This document shows positions 1 through 5,724 of a stretch of DNA of 17,427 nt, piece after piece. The position numbers were made by a program, and so were the translations under genes. Numbering within the stretch: the first letter of the stretch is position 1; each line of letters starts with the position of its first letter. The notes under the pieces are model-generated. The model was not told the DNA's origin. It was given only the letters and a program-made list of their open reading frames with translations, and searched no databases. Source of the DNA: CAYTAP01 sp964435775 (lineage in GTDB: Bacteria; Planctomycetota; Phycisphaerae; Tepidisphaerales; Tepidisphaeraceae); NCBI GenBank assembly GCA_964435775.1, contig CAYTAP010000089.1, positions 1 to 17,427 of the forward strand, written 5' to 3'.

Positions 1-219
1 CTGGAGGGGTTCATCAAGTCGGCCAGCGGCAAGCATCTCCCCTGGTCCAACGCGCATCTCTTTGAAACCCGGATACGCCGGAACATCAAGCTCGCCGAAA
101 GCCCCAGCTTCGGCCAGCACATCCTCACCTACGACCCCGCCAGCAACGGCGCCGCGGACTACCGCGCCCTGGCGAGGGAAGTCCTTGCGATGAGTCAATC
201 GTCCGAAACCCCGTCATGA
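1..219 (+). CDS. parA: ParA/Soj-family chromosome partitioning ATPase, C-terminal part
   Basis: Only the last 72 codons are present; the gene starts left of the window. The visible frame reads through ...FETRIRRNIKLAESPSFGQH..., then ILTYDPASNGAADYRALA, and stops at TGA 217-219. This matches the C-terminal signature of ParA/Soj ATPases (typically R-N-x-[KR]-L-[SA]-E-[SA]-P-S-F-G, then YDP.S.GA..Y..LA.E). ParA proteins are Walker-type ATPases that bind DNA non-specifically and act with ParB-parS in chromosome segregation. The Walker A region lies outside the window. No parB follows on this strand: the next gene is a convergent oxidoreductase, so parB would have to be upstream or elsewhere. Other MinD/ParA-like ATPases cannot be fully excluded, but this C-terminus is typical of Soj. 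Confidence 0.85.
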   Translation: MEGFIKSASGKHLPWSNAHLFETRIRRNIKLAESPSFGQHILTYDPASNGAADYRALAREVLAMSQSSETPS

Positions 220-221
220 GA

Positions 222-327
222 TTGTCCGTTGTCCGTGGTCAGTGGTCAGTGGTCAGTGGTCAGTGGTCAGTGGTCAGTGCCCTATTTTTTCCTCTTTGCA
301 ACTGACAACGGACAACTGACAACTGAC
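222..327. repeat. Inverted heptad-repeat array (TGGTCAG / CAACTGA hairpin)
   Basis: The left arm, 222-277, has eight contiguous 7-bp units: two TTGTCCG then six TGGTCAG. After 21 bases, 299-326 has four units on the opposite strand sense (CAACTGA, CAACGGA, CAACTGA, CAACTGA). The arms are largely complementary, so the element can fold as a hairpin. It begins three bases after the parA stop and lies between convergent genes, so it could also act as a transcription stop. It resembles the short tandemly repeated repetitive (heptanucleotide) sequences described in cyanobacteria. Confidence 0.85.
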
Positions 328-335
328 ACGCCAAC

Positions 336-363
336 TTCATCCTTCATCCTTCATCCTTCATCC
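336..363. repeat. TTCATCC x4 tandem heptads
   Basis: Four perfect head-to-tail copies of TTCATCC follow the previous hairpin directly and grade into a C/T-rich stretch at the 3' end of the convergent SDR gene. The unit length is again 7 bp but the sequence is unrelated to the neighbouring array. Confidence 0.85.
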
Positions 364-390
364 TTATCTCCCTCATCCCCCTCGCCCCCC

Positions 391-1167
391 TCACCCGCCC
401 CCGCTGACCCCAATCGCTTCCCCCGTAATCCATCGCGCCTCATCCGACGCCAGGAATGCAACCACATCCGCCACATCCTCCGGCGTCCCGAGCCGCCCCA
501 GCGGTGTTTGTTTCACATACCCCGCAATCACCGGCGGAGGAATCATCCGCCTCAGCATGTCCGTCTCGATCATTCCCGGCAGCACCGCGTTGACGGTGAT
601 CCCGCGCGGTCCGAGTTCCGCGGACCAGACCCGCGTCATCATCTCCAGCGCCGCCTTGCTGGCCGAATAAACCGATGACCCGGCCACCTTCGCCCGCGTA
701 ATCCCCGAGGAGATGTTGATAACGCGTCCGCCGCCTCCCCCCACGGGCGACATGTGCGCCAGCGCCGCCTGCGTCACCAGCATCGCGCCGCGCACGTTGA
801 TATCGAAGAGTCGTTGATATCCCTCGGCCGTAATCCGCTCCAGCGGCCCGTTCGTCCCGCCGACCGCCGCGTTGTTGACGAGAATATCCAGCCGCCCGAA
901 CGCCTGCGCCGCCTTCGCCACCATCGGCCCGATGTCATCCGGATTCCCCACATCGCACTGCAAGGCGACTGCTTCCCCACCGGCCGATTTGATCTCCAGC
1001 ACCACCCTGGCCGCCTCTTCGACCTGCTTGTTATAGACGACGATGACCCGCGCCCCATCGCGCGCCAGCCGCCGCGCAATTGCAGCGCCAATCCCCCGCG
1101 ACCCTCCCGTCACCACCGCAACCTGCCCAGTCAGTCGAGACACGACACCGCTCCTTTGTGAACCCAT
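391..1167 (-). CDS. SDR-family NAD(P)-dependent oxidoreductase (FabG-like)
   Basis: 258 aa, a classical short-chain dehydrogenase/reductase. The cofactor motif TGGSRGIG is at residues 20-27. NNAA at 98-101 replaces the usual NNAG. Active-site candidates are Ser153/154 in NISSG and the Y-x-x-x-K motif YSASK at 167-171. A typical C-terminal substrate-loop region ends in the family-like GEAIGVSGGG. Length fits FabG-type enzymes, which reduce 3-oxoacyl or other keto groups with NADPH in the cytosol. The ATG at 1165-1167 is preceded (minus strand) by AAGGGAG a few bases upstream, which supports the start. No fatty-acid synthesis genes are adjacent, so the substrate is unknown; 'FabG' would be only a family label. 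It is convergent with parA and divergent from nuoJ. Confidence 0.9.
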   Translation of the reverse strand: MGSQRSGVVSRLTGQVAVVTGGSRGIGAAIARRLARDGARVIVVYNKQVEEAARVVLEIKSAGGEAVALQCDVGNPDDIGPMVAKAAQAFGRLDILVNNAAVGGTNGPLERITAEGYQRLFDINVRGAMLVTQAALAHMSPVGGGGGRVINISSGITRAKVAGSSVYSASKAALEMMTRVWSAELGPRGITVNAVLPGMIETDMLRRMIPPPVIAGYVKQTPLGRLGTPEDVADVVAFLASDEARWITGEAIGVSGGG

Positions 1168-1268
1168 GCTCCCTTAATCGCTTGGCGCGATGCCACCGTG
1201 GCGCGGGCGGCTCGCTCCCTATGCGCTGCCGCCCGCCTCCCACATGGCATGGGCGCCTCGCCTCACCG

Positions 1269-1277
1269 TTATACACA
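1269..1277 (+). promoter_or_regulatory. DnaA-box-like 9-mer TTATACACA
   Basis: It fits the relaxed DnaA-box consensus TTWTNCACA exactly. A second copy lies in opposite orientation at 1644-1652, and a near match (TTCTCCACG) is on the minus strand at about 1455-1463. Proximity to parA makes an origin-linked role conceivable, but there is no AT-rich unwinding tract nearby. Confidence 0.35.
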
Positions 1278-1372
1278 TCTCACGGCTATTGGTCACCATG
1301 ACTCTGGCCAGCCTCGGTGGTCATTTCAGGGCAAACGCATTTACGATGCGTAGGCGTTTTCCCGCCCCCGTT

Positions 1373-1412
1373 GACTTCGACGAGCTCGCTTCGTCTGAGC
1401 TCAGCGTCGAAG
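1373..1412. repeat. REP-like palindrome with CTTCGAC/GTCGAAG arms
   Basis: CTTCGAC (1375-1381) plus GAGCTC pairs with GAGCTC-AGC-GTCGAAG (1397-1412), leaving a 3-base bulge and a loop around GCTTCGTCT. The sequence resembles the TTCGAC...CTCAG extragenic palindromes found in many bacterial genomes. Confidence 0.6.
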
Positions 1413-1474
1413 ACAGTCGAGCCGTACCCAGCGGCGAGGGTAGAGGTGGGGGTTTTCGTGGAGAATCAAGCGGC

Positions 1475-1514
1475 CCCCCTCCCCAACCCTGCCCCGCGAG
1501 TACGCGGGGGAGGG
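1475..1514. repeat. C-rich/G-rich extragenic palindrome, copy 1
   Basis: The 16-mer CCCCCTCCCCAACCCT leads into a stem CCCTGCCCCGCG (1487-1498), loop AGTA, CGCGGGGGAGGG (1503-1514), with a single mismatch. The same 16-mer and hairpin plan recur at 3301-3338, so this is a dispersed repeat family. Confidence 0.75.
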
Positions 1515-1643
1515 TGTAAGATCGCGTATGCGTTTGCCCTGGTGGTCATCTCAACCGTAACAGTGACGCCCCCTGGCTGGCTCAAACGTTGGCGGGGCTG
1601 GCGAGACCCGCAAATGATGACGCGAGGAACGGACGCTCTTACA

Positions 1644-1652
1644 TGTGTATAA
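1644..1652 (-). promoter_or_regulatory. DnaA-box-like 9-mer, inverted copy
   Basis: TGTGTATAA on the plus strand is the reverse complement of TTATACACA. It pairs with the copy at 1269-1277 as part of the long inverted repeat, so the two are not independent occurrences. Confidence 0.35.
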
Positions 1653-1723
1653 AGGTGTGGGCGGTGCGTCAGGAGCCGCCGTGGATGCTTACGGGCGTGC
1701 CGCGAAATCCGGCGCGGCGTTCC

Positions 1724-1752
1724 TTGCATTGATTCCCACGCGTTCTTAGACT
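1724..1752 (+). promoter_or_regulatory. Candidate sigma70-type promoter for nuoJKL
   Basis: TTGCAT (1724-1729), a 17-base spacer, then TAGACT (1747-1752). Transcription would start near 1759, about 36 bases before the chosen nuoJ ATG. The same -35 hexamer and spacing occur before the coiled-coil gene at 15536. Hexamer matches are partial. Confidence 0.35.
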
Positions 1753-1794
1753 CTGCCGCTGGTACGCGGTCGGTTGATTGCTTTACTGTACGCC

Positions 1795-2835
1795 ATGATC
1801 AGTTTGCCACACCTGCTCTTGTCGATTTCCCATGCCCACCTGGCGATGTTCGAGGGAGGGTTGTCGGGTCTCCATTGGACGGTCGGATCCGCGTTGGCGA
1901 CCGCCGCGCCGCTGGGACAAGCGCCGGCGCACTTGCCGGCGGTGGTCTCGCCGATCCTGGTCCTGGTGTTGTGCGCGGTCGCGGGGCTGGGCACGTTCAT
2001 GGCGCTGCCCTCCCGACGGGCCAGGGCATTTCACGCAATGGGCGGGGTGATCCTGCTGCTCGCCGGCCTTATTTTTGCGGCGATCCTCGTGCAATACGCC
2101 GCAACCCACGGCGGGGGGATGGGGGTTTATTTCTGGCTTTTCTCGGCCATTGCCATCTTCGCCGCCTTTCGCGTCATCACGCACAAGCGACCGGTGTTCA
2201 GCGCCCTCTATTTCGTGCTGGGGGTGCTGGCCAGCGCTGGGTTGTTCGTCCTGCTCTGGGCGGAGTTCATGGCGGCGGCACTGGTGCTGATTTACGCCGG
2301 GGCGATCCTGATCACATACGTCTTTGTGATTATGCTGGCGATGCAGGCATCCTCCCCAGCCGACGAATTGCCCGATGCCCCTCCGACCGACGGCCAACGC
2401 GCCCCGCATGACACCACCGGCCGATTCGCCGGGTTGATGTCATACGACATCTCCAGCCGCGAACCACTGGTCGTGTGTGCGATCGGCTTCGCACTCATGG
2501 GCATCCTGATGTTTGTGACCTTCGACCAGGCCGTCCCCCTTCAGCCACATGCCGTTGAAACGACCGCTTACGCGACCTATTCGACGCAGCAACTGGGGGA
2601 ATACCTCTTCCAGCACCAACTGATTACGCTAGAACTGGCCGGGATTATTTTGACGATAGCGATGGTCGGCGCCGTGGTCATCGCCCGACGGAACATCACC
2701 GCAACCGGACAAATGACCGAGGAAAACCTCCCGGATGTGCTGACCGGCCCGGCGACGCCAACCAATGACGACCCGCACAGCATTCCGGTGTACGGAACCC
2801 GCGACCGACGGCAAAAGGAGTATCCGGAGACATGA
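1795..2835 (+). CDS. nuoJ: NADH-quinone oxidoreductase subunit J with N-terminal extension
   Basis: 346 aa membrane subunit of respiratory complex I. The canonical NuoJ core starts near residue 110 (YFWLFSAIAIFAAFRV) and contains the conserved block WAEFMAAALVLIYAGAI. In that block Glu157 and Tyr167 belong to the third NuoJ helix, whose pi-bulge takes part in coupling quinone reduction to proton pumping. The family usually has about 160-280 residues. Here roughly 110 extra residues with at least two hydrophobic segments (about 47-65 and 77-95) precede the core, and a hydrophilic tail of about 45 residues follows the last helix. ATG 1795 is chosen; a TTG at 1774 is also in frame, and neither has a clear ribosome site. 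The stop TGA overlaps an ATG (ATGA, 2832-2835) that opens a repeat-encoded frame leading to nuoK. Confidence 0.85.
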   Translation: MISLPHLLLSISHAHLAMFEGGLSGLHWTVGSALATAAPLGQAPAHLPAVVSPILVLVLCAVAGLGTFMALPSRRARAFHAMGGVILLLAGLIFAAILVQYAATHGGGMGVYFWLFSAIAIFAAFRVITHKRPVFSALYFVLGVLASAGLFVLLWAEFMAAALVLIYAGAILITYVFVIMLAMQASSPADELPDAPPTDGQRAPHDTTGRFAGLMSYDISSREPLVVCAIGFALMGILMFVTFDQAVPLQPHAVETTAYATYSTQQLGEYLFQHQLITLELAGIILTIAMVGAVVIARRNITATGQMTEENLPDVLTGPATPTNDDPHSIPVYGTRDRRQKEYPET

Positions 2836-2981
2836 ACGAGCGAAATAGTGGGCAGTCGGCAGTCGGCAGTCGGCAGAAGGATTCTGTCGTCAGTGGACTA
2901 TCTCTCAAAGTAACTCTGTGTCCCTTTTCCCTGCCCACTGCCCACTGCCCACTGCCGACTTCATCCCCCACCACCCCATGA
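2832..2981 (+). CDS. 49-codon repeat-encoded spacer frame bridging nuoJ and nuoK
   Basis: The ATG at 2832 overlaps the nuoJ stop (ATGA). The frame runs without a stop through both heptad arrays and ends at TGA 2979-2981, which overlaps the nuoK ATG (ATGA, 2978-2981). The product begins MNERNSGQSAVGS and contains AVGSRQ and PTAHCPLPT-type repeat-derived sequence, with no recognisable fold. It is unlikely to be a functional protein. Its value may be to carry ribosomes from nuoJ to nuoK, since nuoK has no visible Shine-Dalgarno sequence. Chance openness of a repeat cannot be excluded. Confidence 0.3.
   Translation: MNERNSGQSAVGSRQKDSVVSGLSLKVTLCPFSLPTAHCPLPTSSPTTP
2847..2958. repeat. Inverted heptad-repeat array (AGTCGGC / CTGCCCA hairpin) in the nuoJ-nuoK gap
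   Basis: Left arm 2847-2874: AGTGGGC followed by three AGTCGGC. Right arm 2931-2958: three CTGCCCA then CTGCCGA. The arms are complementary heptad by heptad and separated by about 55 bases. The right arm ends about 20 bases before the nuoK start codon. Confidence 0.85.
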
Positions 2982-3286
2982 CCCAACTCGCGCTTCAACA
3001 TTATCTGGCCGTCGGCGGAATCATCTTCGTCATCGGGCTCATTGGGTTCATGACCCGTCGCAACCTGATCGTCATCTTCCTTTGCACGGAGTTGATGTTT
3101 CAGGGCGTTGCGATCAACCTGATCGCGTTCAGCCGGTTTCACAACGATTTCGCCGGTCAGGCGTTCACGATCTTCATCCTGGTCATCGCGGCGTCCGAAG
3201 CGTCGCTGGCGCTGGGGCTGGTCGTGCTGCTGTTCCGTCAGCGCAACACGCTGGACGCCGACGCATGGCGGGAATTGAAGGGATAG
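2978..3286 (+). CDS. nuoK: NADH-quinone oxidoreductase subunit K
   Basis: 102 aa, the normal length for NuoK, a three-helix antiporter-like (MrpC-type) subunit of complex I. Helix 1 is at about 10-25, followed by the typical short RRN loop at 27-29. Helix 2 carries conserved Glu38 (CTELMFQGVAINL) and helix 3 carries conserved Glu74 (AASEASLALGL); both glutamates belong to the proton-translocating chain. The ATG at 2978 is chosen because the family protein begins just before LALQHYLAVGG; an upstream in-frame GTG at 2918 would only translate repeat DNA. There is no ribosome site; the start overlaps the stop of the spacer frame. The C-terminus is basic and short, and a repeat-filled 183-bp gap separates it from nuoL. 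Confidence 0.93.
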   Translation: MTQLALQHYLAVGGIIFVIGLIGFMTRRNLIVIFLCTELMFQGVAINLIAFSRFHNDFAGQAFTIFILVIAASEASLALGLVVLLFRQRNTLDADAWRELKG

Positions 3287-3300
3287 GCGGCCGGTGAGAG

Positions 3301-3338
3301 CCCCCTCCCCAACCCTCCCCCGGCATACCGGGGGAGGG
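3301..3338. repeat. C-rich/G-rich extragenic palindrome, copy 2
   Basis: It starts with the same CCCCCTCCCCAACCCT 16-mer as the element at 1475. The stem CCCTCCCCCGG (3313-3323) with loop CATA pairs perfectly over 11 bp with CCGGGGGAGGG (3328-3338). It lies 14 bases after the nuoK stop and has no T-run, so it is a REP-like element, not a classical terminator. Confidence 0.8.
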
Positions 3339-3416
3339 AGCAAGAGCGGAATGGATTGAAGTTGCCGAGAACGCGCAATCGGTCACGAACAGCGAGGAAC
3401 GAGCCCGGAGAGCATG

Positions 3417-3458
3417 CAACTGACCGCTGACAACGAACAACGGACCACTGACCACTGA
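3417..3458. repeat. Single heptad array upstream of nuoL
   Basis: Six 7-bp units: CAACTGA, CCGCTGA, CAACGAA, CAACGGA, CCACTGA, CCACTGA. They share the motif family of the right arm at 299-326, but no complementary partner array lies nearby. The array ends 11 bases before the nuoL start codon, where a ribosome site would be expected. Confidence 0.8.
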
Positions 3459-3469
3459 CACCAACAAGC

Positions 3470-5545
3470 ATGGACTTCGCACTCAGCCACAGTTACCTGA
3501 TTCCCCTCCTGCCGCTGCTCGGAGCGATCATCTCCGGGTTTTTCGGGGCACGCTGGTTGCGCGCCCATTCCCATTGGCCGATCTGGATCACCGTCGGGCT
3601 CAGCATGATCCTCTCGATCACGCTACTCGTCGGGATGATCAACCAATCCAGCCACGACACCGCCGCGGCGCAAACGTTCGTCGTCCCCTCCGATGCGGCG
3701 ATTCATCACACGGGCAACGCCGGTGAAGCGCCCGTGGTTGTGAAGCCCGTCGTCATCCTCGGGCACGCGGTTCACTGGTACACCTGGATCAGCGTGGGCA
3801 ACTTCCGCGCCGATGCCGGCGCGTGGATCGATCCGCTGACGGTGATCATGCTGACCGTCGTCACCGGTGTCGGGTGGCTCATCACGATCTACTCCAAGGG
3901 ATACATGGCCGGCGATGACGGCTATTTCCGCTTCTTCGCCTACATGGGGCTGTTCATCTTCTCCATGACCGTGCTGGTCATGGCCAACAACCTCCTGCTC
4001 ATGTACCTGGGATGGGAAGGGGTGGGGCTTTGTTCCTACCTGCTGGTCGCCTACTTTTATGCAAAACCCAGTGCGCAGAACGCCGGATTGAAGGCGTTTC
4101 TCGTCAACCGTGTGGGCGACCTTGGTTTTTACATCGCGATGATGCTGACGTTTCTGGCATTCGGAACGCTCAGCTTTTTCGGGCAGGGCGTCGGCACGCA
4201 CACCGGCATCATCGAACAGGCGACCACCGCCACTGGTTTTCAGGCAACGTTGCTGTACTGGATCCCATTCCTGCTTCTCTTTGGCGCGACGGGCAAGTCG
4301 GCGCAGATTCCACTCTATGTCTGGCTGCCCGATGCGATGGAAGGTCCGACGCCGGTCAGCGCGCTGATGCACGCCGCGACGATGGTCACGGCCGGTGTGT
4401 ACATGATCGCCCGATGCTCGACGCTGTTCATCAACAACCAGGCGGCCATGCTGACGATCGCGGTGATCGGCTGCGCCACCGCGCTGTTCGCCGCGACGAT
4501 CGCGATGCGGCAGTTCGATCTGAAGAAGATCCTCGCCTACTCCACGGTCAGCCAGTTGGCGTTCATGTTCGTCGCCGTCGGGGTGCTGGCGCCGGTCGCG
4601 GGGGTTTTCCATCTGGTCACCCACGCGTTTTTCAAGGGGCTGCTCTTTCTGGCGGCGGGCGTGGTCATGCACGCCCTGGCGGGTGAATTGGACATGCGCA
4701 AGTTCTCGGGGCTGAAGCGAACGCTCCCCTGGACACGATGGACGATGCTCATCGGCTGCCTGGCGCTGGCGGGCTTTCCCCCCTTCAGCGGGTTCTGGTC
4801 GAAGGATGAGATCATCGTCGCATCGCTCGATCGCAACGTCGTGCTGGGGGCGCTGATGCTGCTGGCGGCGTTTCTCACCGCTTACTACACGTTCCGCCTT
4901 TACTTTCGCGCCTTCGAAGGCCCGGAGGTGCTGCCTGAGATCGAACATCACGAGGGGCATGACCACCCGCGCGAGCCGTGGGTGATGATCCTGCCGATGC
5001 TGCTGCTGTCGGTCGGCGCGATCTTCGCCGGTTTCATCAATTTCCCGGCCGACTGGTTCGCCGACTTCCTGGGCAAGAGCCCCTCAATGGCGTTGGGCTG
5101 GCTTGGACTCGATCACGCCCTGCCCTATGCGAGCGCGTCGCAGTGGGGCGCCGGCGGCGTTGAGCATGTGCATCTGACGACGATGATCATCAGCGCATCG
5201 GTGTCGTTGGCGGGCATCCTCGTCGCATACTACTTCCATCTGGCCAACCGACAGGCCGCAACGCGGCTGAGCGAACGAATGGCCGGCATCGCGTCGCTGC
5301 TCGATCACAAATACTACATTGACGAAATCTACGTCGCGTGCGTCGTCAACCCGCTCCGCCGACTCGGGGCGCTGTGCAGCGCCTTCGACACCTTCGTGGT
5401 CGATGGGCTGGTCTGGCTGACCTGCTTCATCCCCCAGGCCGGTGGGATCACGCTCAAGTACACCGTGCAGCGCGGAAGCCTCCAGGGGTACGCGGTGTCG
5501 ATGCTCTTTTTCATCGCGGTCGTGCTGCTGCTGGTGTTCCTGTAA
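3470..5545 (+). CDS. nuoL: NADH-quinone oxidoreductase subunit L
   Basis: 691 aa, the largest antiporter-like proton-pumping subunit of complex I, with about 16 predicted transmembrane helices. Family landmarks in order: WEGVG with Glu183; the channel lysine Lys276 in GATGKSAQIPLYVWLPDAM followed by EGPTPVSALMHAATMV; the second channel histidine/lysine region HAFFKGLLFLAAG; and Lys445 in GFWSKDE. The C-terminal part includes the lateral amphipathic helix region (DHKYYIDEIYVACVVNPLRR) and a final membrane helix. The protein appears complete. A histidine-rich stretch (EIEHHEGHDH, about residue 490) lies in a loop. The ATG at 3470 has no ribosome site and follows a heptad array. nuoM and nuoN, which usually come next, are absent: the following genes are on the other strand. 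Confidence 0.96.
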   Translation: MDFALSHSYLIPLLPLLGAIISGFFGARWLRAHSHWPIWITVGLSMILSITLLVGMINQSSHDTAAAQTFVVPSDAAIHHTGNAGEAPVVVKPVVILGHAVHWYTWISVGNFRADAGAWIDPLTVIMLTVVTGVGWLITIYSKGYMAGDDGYFRFFAYMGLFIFSMTVLVMANNLLLMYLGWEGVGLCSYLLVAYFYAKPSAQNAGLKAFLVNRVGDLGFYIAMMLTFLAFGTLSFFGQGVGTHTGIIEQATTATGFQATLLYWIPFLLLFGATGKSAQIPLYVWLPDAMEGPTPVSALMHAATMVTAGVYMIARCSTLFINNQAAMLTIAVIGCATALFAATIAMRQFDLKKILAYSTVSQLAFMFVAVGVLAPVAGVFHLVTHAFFKGLLFLAAGVVMHALAGELDMRKFSGLKRTLPWTRWTMLIGCLALAGFPPFSGFWSKDEIIVASLDRNVVLGALMLLAAFLTAYYTFRLYFRAFEGPEVLPEIEHHEGHDHPREPWVMILPMLLLSVGAIFAGFINFPADWFADFLGKSPSMALGWLGLDHALPYASASQWGAGGVEHVHLTTMIISASVSLAGILVAYYFHLANRQAATRLSERMAGIASLLDHKYYIDEIYVACVVNPLRRLGALCSAFDTFVVDGLVWLTCFIPQAGGITLKYTVQRGSLQGYAVSMLFFIAVVLLLVFL

Positions 5546-5547
5546 GG

Positions 5548-5676
5548 TCAATTGCCCGAATGGACGTGGACCGAATCGTCGTCATCGTCACTGGAACTGT
5601 GACAGGTGAACGTGCCCCCCGTCATCGCGGCCAGCAATAACACCAGCATCAACCGCTGCTTCCAACTCAACGACAT
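5548..5676 (-). CDS. Small exported, lipoprotein-like peptide (42 aa)
   Basis: Not recognised as a known family. The minus-strand frame starts at ATG 5674-5676, preceded two bases upstream by AGGAGG, a perfect though closely spaced ribosome site. The peptide MSLSWKQRLMLVLLLAAMTG... has a positive N-terminus, a hydrophobic core at 9-18 and a cysteine at 25 (GTFTC), followed by S3-D5 and a short histidine/valine tail. This is the plan of a bacterial signal peptide, possibly a lipoprotein, although Thr at -1 and Phe at -2 do not fit a standard lipobox. It lies 48 bases downstream of moeA on the same strand and stops two bases from the convergent nuoL stop. Confidence 0.5.
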   Translation of the reverse strand: MSLSWKQRLMLVLLLAAMTGGTFTCHSSSDDDDDSVHVHSGN

Positions 5677-5724
5677 CGCCTCCTCACTTTCATTGTGAAC
5701 GCCCGGTTATGCCCATCCACCAAC

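Larger units (their letters stand above)
1192..1690. repeat. Imperfect long inverted repeat, about 500 bp end to end
   Basis: The clearest matched segments are a perfect 14-bp pair (CAGGGCAAACGCAT at 1327-1340 against its complement at 1528-1541) and a perfect 10-bp pair (TTATACACAT at 1269-1278 against 1643-1652). The outer ends are also related but gapped (CGGCTC/GAGCCG blocks around 1206-1213 and 1674-1679). The arms differ in length, so this is a degraded or composite palindrome. It has no transposase and no obvious target-site duplication. Confidence 0.5.
1168..1794. other. Long non-coding region between the SDR gene and nuoJ
   Basis: No convincing gene lies here. It contains two palindromic REP-like elements (1373-1412 and 1475-1514), an imperfect inverted repeat reaching from about 1192 to 1690, two inverted TTATACACA 9-mers (1269-1277 and 1644-1652), and a candidate promoter for nuoJ at 1724-1752. 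The short open frames here have no start signals or recognisable protein sequence. Confidence 0.7.

Noticed and set aside
222..327. Heptad array considered as a CRISPR
   Set aside because: Units are contiguous 7-mers with no spacers, and no cas genes are present.
503..520. TGTTTCAC resembling half of a parS site near parA
   Set aside because: Only one half-site is present, and it lies inside the SDR coding sequence (YVKQTP).
229..678. 149-codon plus-strand frame over the repeats and the SDR 3' end
   Set aside because: It translates tandem repeats and then the antisense of the SDR gene; no ribosome site.
2918..2977. N-terminal extension of nuoK from a GTG at 2918
   Set aside because: It would translate only heptad repeat DNA; family length and sequence start at 2978.
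3623..4966. 447-codon minus-strand frame opposite nuoL
   Set aside because: Its Arg/His/Asp/Gln-rich sequence is typical of the antisense shadow of a GC-rich membrane protein gene; nuoL is unambiguous.
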